In this document: piece after piece, positions 12,252 through 22,200 of the stretch
Layout: the number at the start of each line of letters is the position of its first letter
How positions within the stretch are numbered: position 1 is the stretch's first letter
From: Gastrodia elata
Taxonomy: Eukaryota; Streptophyta; Magnoliopsida; Asparagales; Orchidaceae
Direction: 5' to 3'
Assembly (NCBI GenBank): GCA_016760335.1
Contig: CM028671.1
Coordinates: forward strand, 37,483,456 to 37,547,455
DNA length: 64,000 nt
The notes under the pieces: model-generated
The model's database searches: none
What the model was told of the DNA's origin: nothing
What the model saw: only the letters and a program-made list of their open reading frames with translations
Translations under genes and position numbers: made by a program

Positions 12252-12291
12252 CCACCACTTAATCTTAATTGATTAAGGGGAGGCCGCCACA
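12252..12291 (+). other. Terminal hairpin at the 3' end of LTR A
   Basis: CTTAATC (12258-12264), loop TTAATT, GATTAAG (12271-12277), with further CC/GG pairing outside. The LTR ends CCGCCACA at 12291. Confidence 0.65.
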
Positions 12292-12296
12292 ATAAT
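12292..12296. repeat. Target-site duplication of LTR A, right copy (ATAAT)
   Basis: It matches 840-844 exactly. Confidence 0.85.
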
Positions 12297-12537
12297 CGTC
12301 CACCGATTCTTCTAAGTAAGATTGCTCACACATCTAATTTATGTTATTAACGTTCATATCAAAGTAAGTGTCATAGTGTTGCAAATTATTATCATACTTA
12401 ATATCATTGATCGGTTCTATTTTTGAAGGTGAAAATGGGTTGTTTGTATTACAATTAGAACTTAAATGTGTTCCCTCGCACCATATATAATAATTTTGAT
12501 TATTATAGTACATGTCCACAATATTCCAGTACCCCAT
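12297..12537 (-). pseudogene. gag-like remains of a Tat/Athila-type LTR element, upstream part
   Basis: An open frame from 12537 to 12334, then one stop, then open to the LTR A junction, where it continues in frame at 839. Near residues 20-32 is CEGTHLSSNC followed by a PFS-type tail, which resembles the cysteine/histidine knuckle of Athila/Tat gag proteins with its first Cys missing. Gag binds and packages element RNA. The element is dead: it has premature stops and an LTR inserted in the gene. Family assignment rests on this weak knuckle plus the neighbouring LTR and primer site. Confidence 0.45.
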
Positions 12538-12839
12538 TTAAGCCAATCAAAACTATCCTAAGAAATAAGCAATTACAACAGTATAGCAGACAAGATCTCA
12601 CAGAATTCAGTAAGGTAAATTCACAAACAGTAAAGACAGTTCAGCAATTAAGATCACACAATTTTCAGCATTCACAGGATTTTGCGATACAGTTTCAGAA
12701 ATTACAATAACTAAATTCCATCCAAGTTAGTCCTACAAATCAATTGAAATATAATTACAGCTAATAAAAAATGTATACACATAAAATAAAGTTCTAAATC
12801 ACTAATTATTAAGAAATTTTACTTAATACAAAACAGAAT
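12538..12839 (-). other. Decayed leader or gag start of the same element
   Basis: This lies between the degenerate primer site and the open gag-like frame. It is AT-rich with scattered stops on both strands, and no domain is recognisable. Confidence 0.35.
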
Positions 12840-12862
12840 CATTCCTCGGTAATGGTGTCAAG
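12840..12862 (-). promoter_or_regulatory. Degenerate primer-binding site of a Tat/Athila-type element
   Basis: Read on the minus strand the sequence TTGACACCATTACCGAGG is a decayed form of TTGGCGCCGTTGCCGGGG, the well-known sequence following the 5' LTR in Tat/Athila elements. It lies just beyond the LTR end and before the gag-like frame, as expected. Confidence 0.6.
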
Positions 12863-14960
12863 AACTTGACAGACCTAAATTTCGTGTCTGTGCTTGCACG
12901 CAAGTGTATGTGATTTGAAGTAATAAGTGGAAGGTGACTTCCAGGAATTTATCGTCTGCAAGGAACGGAGTCTTATTACTAAGTTATATTTTCTTTTACT
13001 AATGTTTAGAATATTGATTTTTTATTTTAGATGGTAGGGTAAGATAGGATTTGCTTAAAAGGAGAGAGTTGGGGTTTCGTTGTAGGACTTGTAAGAACTT
13101 GGTGTTGTCACTTCATCATTGAAATGTATAAATTGATTTTTCCATGCCTAATTAAATTAAGTGAATACTGTTAGAATTAGAGTTAACATTTAATTACAAC
13201 AGGTTCAGATTTAGTATAATAAGGAGAACACCCCATGGGGTTCTTCCTTGGCACCTAAGCCTTTATAAGATTGTGATTTAAATTAATCTTTGATTTCCTA
13301 TGTCTAGGTTGTCAAATATTATCTTTTAATTGTTAAATCTCACAAACATGATTTCCATCAATCTGCATCATGCGCTGACACATGCGGTTTAGCTAGATGA
13401 GATGATGCATTGGGTTCAATGGACTATGTCACATCATCCATTAGGTTTCCAACATCCTCTCATCACTTCTGCTTTGTTGAGCCACAGAGCATAAATTGAT
13501 GGTACCTTGGTTCATAAGCATCAATCTCTTGAAAGAGTCCTTAAGGAATTATGCAAGTGGGCTTGAGAACTTGTCATATAGTTCTCAATTCTATGTGCAC
13601 TAATTTCCTTGCTCTAATCCAATTGATGAGCTTAGAACTCAAGTTCTTTTCTTATTGATATTTTATTTTAGTTTTTGTTTTAACAAAGAGATTTTTTTTA
13701 ACAGAATTTCATCCAAGGTTCATTCTATAATAATAAATAGTAAATCAACAATCAATTTTATTCATTCAAAAAAATCCATTACAACACCAATTTTGTCTTA
13801 CATTTTTCTACAATTACAACCCAATCCTCTCCAAGGAGATTTAACTTTTCATTACGGAGTAAATAAAAGCATACATGCAAAAGGAAGTTAACCTTGACAT
13901 CGATTTGCATTAAAATAAAATTAAATAGAGTTTAGGAAGCGTACTAAGAAATATCCTGAGATTTTCTAGGGTTCTCTTGATCCTCCTCATTTGCTTCTAC
14001 TTGACTTCTCCTCCTTTCTTTTACTATCTTATTCTTTTTACTCTTCACGGTCCACTACTTTCCCCATGGAGAATTCTCCTCTTTTTACTTATGCAATCTC
14101 TTCTTTTTAGTCTTAAGAATGTCAAATTTGGGAACCCTTTCTCAATCTTCAAATCTCTCTTTTATAGACTTTCTTTCACTTATTTAAAGTTTAATTCAAC
14201 AAATAAATCTTATTTAGAAATTTTTGCTTTTATTTAATAATTATTCATTTATTCTCTTGATAATGAAGGGATTTAGGCTGTTGCATTTATATTTTATTGT
14301 GTAAAATCATTAAATCAGCCTCTTACTCTTCCCCATGATGGCGTAAACATGTGTTTTTTATAATATTTTTTAATAAAAATTTTTCAATTTTTATTGTAGC
14401 CACCATTTCCATCTTTATCATATTCTTAATTTATTTTTTATGAATTATTCATTGAGAATGAGAAGTTTAAATTGATTTAATATTAATTTCAGCTGTGTAA
14501 AGGGGAAGAAATAAATTATTTGGCCTTCCCTATGCTGCCTTAAATGCTTATTTTGATAAAAACTGCATCAGACGCTACGGCGTACTGCAACGGTATTACT
14601 ACATAATAGATTTTATAATGACACCCGCTGCGGCACGCGGTAGCGTCAAGCTCTTAGGTTGGACCCACTACGGCGCGCGACAGCATCGAGCTCTCGGGTT
14701 GGACCCGCTACGGCGTGCTACTGCAATTCAAGTTGGCTTTGGTTAACCACGGCGTGCGGCATCGGTTAATTAAATTTCATCTATCAATCATTTTAATTTA
14801 TATGAATGACGTTGTGGCGCGTTGTGGCGGGTCAATAATATTTCATTTAATTTATAAATTTTTATTTCGCTGCAGTGCGCGGTAGCGCTGAGCGCTTTGT
14901 TTGAATTCGTCATGGTGTGCTGTGACGAGCTAGGGCGCACCACAACGATTTTCTTTTAAA
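12863..14960 (-). mobile_element. Family-2 LTR (K), Tat/Athila-type, approximate bounds
   Basis: In minus-strand sense the order is a GC-rich repeat block (14.95-14.57 kb), a leader with GGAGAATTCTCCATGGA (about 14.07 kb), and near the end a CAAGTGCACGCAAG-type motif (about 12.90 kb). The same order is seen in L (56.4-58.1 kb, plus sense) and in the host of LTR D. The primer site follows at 12.86-12.84 kb. The outer boundary near 14.96 kb is not certain. Open frames at 13.66-14.24 kb are antisense leader sequence and are not genes. Confidence 0.55.
14627..14746. repeat. 40-bp GC-rich tandem repeat, three copies
   Basis: Units start at 14627, 14667 and 14707. Each has a GCTACGGCGYGCGRYAGCR half and a half ending in GGTTGGACCC; the third copy has diverged. 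Related GCTACAGCGYGCC motifs continue to about 14950. Confidence 0.8.
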
Positions 14961-15730
14961 ATTTTGTACTTAAGCCAGATTTTAATTTGCTCATATTTTT
15001 TCTTGAAAAGCAATGAAAGCACATCAAAATATAAAATTTTAATTAAAAAGTGCTTACATTTATTAACCTATTTTACTATAAATTTTGCGGTTATCATCAG
15101 GTCAGACCTCGACCCGCACCTTTTTGCGTGGATTTTATTAATCAGCCAAAATTTTGATAAATATTTTGTAAGGAAATTCAACTGATTAATAGAATTCCTA
15201 TGGTTTGCTTAAAGTAATAATTCTAAATAAATTAATTAAATAACTTAGCCAATTTAAATTCAAATTATATGATTCAATATACTATTTTAATCAGAAAAAT
15301 ATGAGAAATGATAAATTGCATGAATATTATAGTTTTTGTGATTAGTTTTTTGAATTAATACCTAATTACATTTAGAATTGATTAATGAATATTATGTTAA
15401 ATACTTAGCTAAACTGCATGATTAAGGTTTCTAGATTTTCATTAAATAGAGGAGAACTTAATTATGAGATTAGAAATATATTTTCTTACTTAATTTCACT
15501 AATAAATCCCTAATTTTCTTAAATCTTGATTATCAAATAATTAACTTAATTAAGCTCTGAATTCAATGATCTTAACATCTAAGGACTCCTTATGTAATAT
15601 AGAACCTAATAGTAATTCCAAAACTTATTTTCATAATCAATTTTGGTTAATCTTTTAATGTCCTAAAACTTAATTAGTGCTTATTAAACTTAATTTTAGT
15701 CCAAATTAGATGTTTAAGGTGTGAATTTGT
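14961..15730. other. AT-rich repeat-derived stretch without a gene
   Basis: No conserved frame or domain was seen. It contains decayed sequence in the style of the family-1 LTR interior, with many short palindromic AT tracts. The boundary with LTR K is unclear. Confidence 0.3.
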
Positions 15731-16230
15731 GGCACATCACGCCATTGTGATCTTGTTAACACTTAAATTAACATGATTATAGTGAGATGATCACCAAATG
15801 ATAGACTTTCTCATTTATAATCAGGTTTGGTATTCACCCTATTCCTTTATAACTAAGAAATTTACCACTAACTAAGATACTTCACCAAATAATTATACAT
15901 AAATATCAGAGTGCAAAAGTACAAAATAAACAACATCCATTTAACCATAATTCTGAAAATAAGAAAATGACTAACTCAGAATAAATATGCAGTAAAAGAA
16001 AATACAATCAGAACATATATTATTACAATATTTGAATAAGTTTAACAAAAAATAAAATAAATATTCCACCTCACAAGAAAGATAATAAAGAAAACTAATG
16101 ATCTTTAGCAGCAGGACACTCCTCCTCCAGAACTATCTCCTCTCCAAGTTCAACTACCTTAAAAAGTTCAGAATCTGCCATTATCGGTTTCACAATGACA
16201 GGACCCCAGCAAAATAAAAGAGAAAAATCT
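15731..16230 (-). mobile_element. 3' part of a family-1 LTR (H), interrupted
   Basis: On the minus strand this holds the ATG hairpin, the mini-ORF and the LTR end. The end (plus coordinates from 15731) reads TGTGGCACATC and aligns for over 100 bp with D at 44196 and with 16231. The terminal stem is ATCTTGTTAA / TTAACATGAT. The upstream part is cut at 16230 and may resume at 17714 with ATTAATGTCTAA, where hairpin 1 is expected. Confidence 0.6.
16095..16201 (-). other. ATG hairpin and acidic mini-ORF in LTR H
   Basis: In plus coordinates CTGCCATT (16175-16182) pairs with AATGACAG (16194-16201) with one wobble. The minus-strand ATG at 16181-16179 opens a 28-codon frame ending at 16095. The peptide starts MADSELFKVVEL and is acidic, with an EEE triplet as in A and in the copy at 17366. 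Confidence 0.55.
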
Positions 16231-16759
16231 TGTGGCATCCCAGCCCCATTGTAGTCCTATAAACTCTTAAGTTAACATAATTACGGTGAAATAATCACCA
16301 AATGACAAGTTCCTCATGTATAACTAGATTAGAAATTCATTCTAATCCAATATAATTAAGGAAATTGTCATTTACACCTTGTATAGTAGAGTCACTTGCT
16401 CACTATTATTTTACTTGTGCTTTCGTATTCCTTGTACCGTGTGTTTTTTTCTTGAACATGTCATATAATAATATTGATGCATGAAATGAAGACTTAGAAT
16501 AATTAGGACAACATTGACATAGGGTTCAGTTAATTGTTGATTTGGCGCATTTTACCCTTTCTGGATAGGAGTAAGGAGAAATAATGATTACTTAACATTA
16601 TTCATTTTGGAGTGTAAGTTGGAACCTGAACAGTCTTGCAGACGTGCTTGACTCCTCAGCTACTTCTGGATATGTCCACAGAAATAAAGTGAATAACTAA
16701 AATATTTATGCATTTGTGATTACTACCTCTTCAGTTTAGTTTATATTCTATTATTCCGG

Positions 16760-16818
16760 CCTAGCCTCAGATGATGCTAGGAATATATTGTCGCCTTAGT
16801 CTTCGCGTTAACGCTAAG
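16760..16818 (+). repeat. Pair of hairpins in the 16-17.7 kb copy
   Basis: CCTAGC (16760-16765) / GCTAGG (16776-16781) and CTTAG (16795-16799) / CTAAG (16814-16818). They occupy the place of the CTTAGC/GCTAAG pair in D and the CTAGG/CCTAG array in A and F. Confidence 0.55.
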
Positions 16819-17345
16819 AATCCTTTTGATATCTCAGCAGGCTAGATTATCCCTCTTTTGATATGGCAGTACTTACATACCTGTTTACTGTTTACTATTT
16901 ATTGTCTACCATTTATCATTTACTATTATACTTTATTTCAGTTAGCTTTACTTTACCTGCTTACTTATAGGATACTATTTTCTGTTACTGCTTACTATAC
17001 ATATCACAGTCAGATTATTTATTTTTAACCTGCATATATCAAGTGATCATAAGTATGTATAGGATGAGTTTTTTCCTTCAGTATTTTTTTTACTTTACTT
17101 ATACTTATATGCCTAACCTTGTTACAACTTTGGAGTTTATGTAAGTTCTTTTACCTCACATGTTATTAGTTATAAATGCATGTATTTATAACTTTCTATA
17201 TCCCTTTGCATACTTGTTGCACCCTTACGCTTTGTTTGTTTTATAGTCTAAAATAATGATATCATAAAACTCATGAAATATTAACAACCTAAAATGTACC
17301 TAGATAATATGTCTAACAAGATTTTTCTTTTCTTTGGCTGGGACC

Positions 17346-17452
17346 CTATCATTGTGAAACCAACAATGGTAGATTCTGAGTTATTCGAGGTAGTCGAGTC
17401 TTCTGAAGATCAGATTCAGGAGGAAGAGCGTGTTATCGCTGGAGATCCTTAG
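17346..17452 (+). other. ATG hairpin and acidic mini-ORF, copy at 17.4 kb
   Basis: CTATCATTGT (17346-17355), loop GAAACCA, ACAATGGTAG (17363-17372), with one wobble in ten pairs. The ATG at 17366 opens a 28-codon frame ending at 17452 (start MVDSELFEVVES; acidic, EEE triplet). It is preceded by a pyrimidine-rich tract and GGCTGGGACC, as in the other copies. Confidence 0.55.
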
Positions 17453-17666
17453 CTTAGTTCCCTTTTAATTTGTGAGGTTGAGAGCTTACTTGTATCGTGG
17501 TGGATTCGATGTAGCATATTTTATTGTCTTGCTTCCGCACTTTAATGAATGTATATACTTAGTGACTGGCTTAGCTGCATTATTCAGGGCACATCCTTCC
17601 CCTATTAGTGGATTGAGGAATTACACCTTAATCTAAGATAAGTGAGGGATTTGCCAGCATGACACA

Positions 17667-17713
17667 CCGCTCCTTAGCCCTGACTGTTGGCGGCTAAGGA
17701 GCGGGGCGCCACA
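17667..17713 (+). other. Terminal hairpin, copy at 17.7 kb
   Basis: A perfect 13-bp stem: CCGCTCCTTAGCC (17667-17679) / GGCTAAGGAGCGG (17692-17704). The LTR ends nine bases later with GCGCCACA. The sequence shares nothing with the stems of B or E, but the position is the same. Confidence 0.75.
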
Positions 17714-18902
17714 ATTAATGTCTAAAAATAATTGGGAGACTTAATTAGCCTCAATCATTAATCGAAATATTTACCAAATATTTACATGGGAGGGCTGTAG
17801 AGGCGTGTTGTAGTAGGTGTCCACAAGAGGGCTACATTGGTGGCTACAACGATGTCATGCGGTGGTAGCTATAGCAATGTGATGTGTCTGTGCCTACAAT
17901 GGAGAACATAAGTGGTGGTTCAATGGCTATGGTGGTGAATTGCAGTGGGAGCTATTATATATTCAAGACTTGAGTTAGAGAAATAGGTGAACGACATAGA
18001 AAAAATGATGCTATGGATGTTAGGATTTATGAGATATCCCTAGCGATATAATCTTCCTCTACTTTCAGGTTAGGATTTTTCGAAAATAACTCTTTAAGTG
18101 ATGGATTCTTCATAGTGGATTTTTTTAGTAGTGTGGTTCCATAGTTTTTCCCAGATTTTGAGTTTTTCAAGTATATCCTTATGTTTGGATAATTATTTCT
18201 TTGTGATTGTGTGAAGATCTGCATGATTTTCTGTTTTGCGGGTTTTTGCTTTGGTAACGTTAACTCAAACTCGCCGTAATAATCCTAACATTATCTTCAA
18301 CCCAATTGAGTGTTTGAAGGAGAAAAATAGTATTTTTAAGAGTGTTAATCTTATTCATTTGTTTTTCTAAATTAGAATTCTTCATTATCTAGATATAGTA
18401 GATGAGAGGAATTATGAGTTTTGGGGCATAAGGAATGAAAGAGTTTTGAGATAGAGTTTCAAAAAATAATAGACATATTTGAGGGGCTATTTGACATTAT
18501 AAATTTGAGTGTAAATTAATTTGATTACAATATGATCAGATTATATAATCATATTACTTTAATACTATTCAATAATTTTTCAGAAAACTTAGATTTTTCT
18601 GCTTGGAAATGTGAATCTAATGATCTTTGCCAGAGATAGCGTTCGAACCGACGATTCGAACGATTTGAAACTTTTCTATTCGATTTGAATTCCAAAATTT
18701 CGATTCGAAATTCGAATTTGCTTTCCAGTCGAACAAATTTTTGAATATTTTTTTTGGATAAGATAGCGTTTATTCGAATCACCAAAGCACCAAAGATTTC
18801 GTCTAAAGATCATTCTAAATAAAAAAAACTCAAATTCAAATTCAAATAAAATATGTTTACCACAAACCTTTATACAATAAAAATTTTCTTATCTCAATAT
18901 TG
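17714..18902. other. Intergenic region upstream of the oligopeptidase gene
   Basis: It starts with a possible continuation of LTR H (about 17.71-17.77 kb). The rest has no conserved frame. A cluster of TTCGAA-like palindromes lies at 18.64-18.73 kb. Short open frames at 18027-18224 and 18549-18785 show no recognisable family and are not called. Confidence 0.4.
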
Positions 18903-19022
18903 AATTTGCCCTAATTTTTATTCTTACAAATATGTAATATTTAATTTGCCCTAATTTTTATTCTTACAAACATGTAATATTTAATTTGCCCTGATTCTTA
19001 TTCTTACAAACATGTGAAATCT
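18903..19022 (+). repeat. 40-bp minisatellite, three copies, upstream of the oligopeptidase gene
   Basis: Units start at 18903, 18943 and 18983. Each begins AATTTGCCCTRATT and contains TATTCTTACAAA and ATGTRA. The array ends about 180 bp before the start codon at 19203, so it lies in the presumed promoter or 5' leader. Confidence 0.85.
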
Positions 19023-19202
19023 TAAATTCCTTAAAAATTTACACCTGTTTTCCAATGAAAAATGCATGTTTGTAATCTAGTCGTAGTATAATTGCGAAGG
19101 ACAACCGTCTTCAGCCCGCCTCGCAACAGACAACCTTTTTCCTTTCAACGTCTTAGACCACGCCGCCTGCATCGCCTGTTCATTGGTTGGTCCACTTCCA
19201 CA

Positions 19203-22200
19203 ATGTGCTCCCACTCGGACCCTCTGCCGCCGTTGCACTATCATCCGGCGCGCCGCGACGATTCGGTTATAGACGACTACCACGGCGTCCTCGTTCCAGA
19301 CCCTTATCGCTGGTGCTTGCCATTCAAATGGCCTCTTCCTTCTTCATAGATAAGACACACAGTTTTGATGATATTACTTTGCCTTTTTTTTCTTGGAAGC
19401 GAAGGCTTGAGAATCCGGATTCAGACGAGACGATGGCGTTCGTGAAGGCCCAAGTTGCTCTTACGGACTCGGTACTGGCGGTGTGCGGGGAGAGGGACAA
19501 GTTGCGAGAGCGGATTGCCAAACTATTTGACCACTCGCGGTATGAAACACCCTTCAAGCGGGGAGGCAAATATTTCTATTTCCACAACTCTGGCCTTCAG
19601 GCGCAGAGCGTTCTGTATGTTCAGGTATTATAAGTATGGCTTGATTGTGTTTTGATTGCATTTCATCTTCGCGGGTTTCTGAAATTTAATTGCAGACGGA
19701 CTTGGATTCTGAAGCGGAAGTTTTACTCGATCCAGATTCACTGAGCGACGACGGGACGGTGGCTCTTAGCAGTACTTCGATTAGTCAGGATGGAAAGTAC
19801 CTGGCATATGGGTTTAGTTCGTGTGGGAGCGATTGGGTAAATATAAAAGTAATGCGGATTGATGACAAGAAGCCCGAGCCTGATGTAATATCGTGGGTAA
19901 GAGAGGCCGGAAGTTCGTTCTACTTATTACCTGTGCTAGTACTTTGACTGTGTTGAAAATGCTGCTCCATTGTAATTATTGCAGGTTAAGTTCTCCTGCA
20001 TTAGTTGGACTCATGACGGGAAGGGATTCTTTTATGGAAGATTTCCAGCACCAAAGTTAGTTGATTCTATTACTTATGTTATTGTTTCTTTGTTTAGATT
20101 TTTATTTTAACTTTGTATTTGCTGATGTTGGTGAACAGTGAAGGAGTTCATTTGGATGCAGGAACAGAGACTAACATCAATCTTAACCATCAGCTCTATT
20201 ACCATTTTTTGGGAACTGATCAGTCTGAGGATGTATTATGCTTTGAGGATCCTGAGAATCCTAAGTATGTATTTGAAGCAATTGTCACTGACGATGGGAA
20301 GGTATTATAGTAAGATGATCTTTCTTTTCTAATTATAAGAAAATCTATAGCAACTGCCTTTCTAAATTTCTCTCCTTGGCATACTTTTATCAATTTGAAT
20401 TAACAGTTATGATTTTTTGTTTTTATACTGTAATTATCAATGCTTTTAGTAGGTAATTAATTAAATTTTCTTTCAATATCTAACATATTAATCTATGGTA
20501 AACAGTTTGATAAATTTATATTTAACTAAAAAGAACAAAATACTCTTACATGAAAAATTCAATTGGAAAAACATGGGCTTACTCCATCCATTGATGGTAA
20601 ATTCCAAGATTGTCTACCTTATTGGTAAAACATAAGTATTCTTGATGTCTTTGGCTACTTTATACGAATTATCAAAAATTTTTTGATGAATATTATATGA
20701 TCGATTAATAAGAGTCATCTTTTAAAGCTTGGCAGAAGGACACTAGATTGTTGTGGGCGGAATTCCTATTTTATATCTTGCTAGTTCAATAATTTTTTTT
20801 TTTATAGTTGCTCAATTGAGCATGTAATTTTCAACTTTTAGTGACCACACATATAATTGCTATGATATTGTTTCCTGTATTGTTTCTTTTTATTTCATCA
20901 TTGCAACTATGAATTATCTAACAGAATATATGAGGCTTTTGTATTTCCATCAATATATGCTCTTGTTATGGCTCATATGCACCCACTGACCCACATGTTA
21001 TTTTTTACGTTTGCTACGCCTTATGTAGTCATGATTCATGTTCCAACTATTTTCATGGTTGCATTATTGAAACTTGTGGTTCCAACAACACAATTTGCTC
21101 CATTTTGATTTTTGATGTTAAAATACATAATTTGCTTTATAACATCTTATGAGGTCCTTCAGTAGTGATTGTGGCGTGGCCTTGTATGCTTTTTAAAATC
21201 AACTGAGTATCTAATTATGTGAGAATTATCTTATTGTGTTGTTATGAGATTTTTATTTTCTTGTTTATTAACTTTATTTTTCATCTTTTTTGAATATTTT
21301 TTAGCATATTAGAGTTATTTAGTTTTTTTCAAATTTATCATAACTAGAATTTTATTTGCAATGTAATTACTTTAATCATTGATTTTGTGTAATTTTAAAA
21401 TGTCATTATTTTCTTCAGCAATTTTATTATTGTTTGAGATCTAATTGCCATATTTTTTGTTACTTTTAATAAAGCAAACATTGATGTCATAGTTTAATAA
21501 TAATTTAAAACTTTAAACTATTCACATCATGCAATTTTTCAGATTGTGCTTCCAAATGTCTCATTATGCATCATTAAGCTACGCATTAATAGACAACCAA
21601 CCTTTTGATGCCACTAGATGTAATCGATGAAGCAAATGCATAATACCATTTTTTTAAATCATGGCATACATACTAATGGAAAAGCATAATTAAGAAGCTA
21701 AAGAGAATATGCCATTATATAAAAAAAAACTCAATTAGGAATAGCCATAAGGCTAGCTTAGCCCAACTGCCACACTATAAAGTAAAATGGGTAACAATTT
21801 CACTTTTCTTGACCATTCATGAATTATTAGCAAAATAAGTCACAAAGGGTGGAGTAGAAGGAGGATTTACCAATAAGTTTGATTAAAGACTTGCTCATCC
21901 TATCAATGTATAGCACCTTTATAAATAGAATGAGTGGTGTCTATTTCCCTTAAATGGTGGTTCAATTTTCTCACTTCTTGTTACATTATTGTCTAGTAGA
22001 TATGAAACTTCTATTATCATGTCACATACTACTTTCATTCCATTGTGGTGTACTAAATGCTACAACATATAATTAAGATCATATTATTAAAGTCTTAATG
22101 ATAATAATAAAAATAATAATAATATTCTTAGAATTTAAAATATGAAGGGAAACCTTGTCTCAATAGTAAAAGCCATTGTTGTGTTGCCAGAGGGTTGTCT

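Larger units (their letters stand above)
845..12291 (+). mobile_element. Solo LTR A of family 1, interrupted by nested LTR B
   Basis: The left end is TATAACAACCC (a TG to TA change from the family start TGTAACAACCC) and the right end is CCGCCACA; 5-bp ATAAT flanks both. Without nested B (2873-9758) the length is about 4.56 kb, close to the 4.88 kb of LTR D at 44196-49075, which aligns to it in inverted orientation. For example, the sequence just before 2873 and just after 9758 together match one continuous stretch near 46.6-46.8 kb. No internal coding region follows, so this is a solo LTR left by recombination. It holds the family's hairpins and the acidic mini-ORF at 11828-11908. Relation to Tekay/Del-type chromoviruses is only inferred from LTR ends and the primer site seen in copy E. 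Confidence 0.85.
16231..17713 (+). mobile_element. Family-1 composite with 3'-type ends at both sides
   Basis: The right part (about 16.45-17.71 kb) is a plus-oriented LTR 3' half with hairpin 1, ATG hairpin, mini-ORF and terminal hairpin ending GCGCCACA. The left end TGTGGCATCCCAGCCCC instead matches the reverse complement of LTR ends, as at 15731 and 44196, for about 110 bp. So two 3'-type ends face outwards. It sits within H and interrupts it. I saw no clear 5-bp target duplication. It may be a fold-back derivative or two fragments joined. Confidence 0.5.

Noticed and set aside
13655..14237. Two plus-strand frames of 78 and 86 codons
   Set aside because: They are antisense to the leader of LTR K; the pyrimidine-rich codons mirror the GA-rich leader seen in L and M.
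16231..17713. Ordinary complete solo LTR
   Set aside because: The left end is not a family LTR start but an inverted LTR end, and no 5-bp target duplication is seen.
19092..19202. An earlier start for the oligopeptidase
   Set aside because: The upstream in-frame stretch begins with a non-ATG codon and does not resemble the plant family N-terminus; ATG at 19203 fits.
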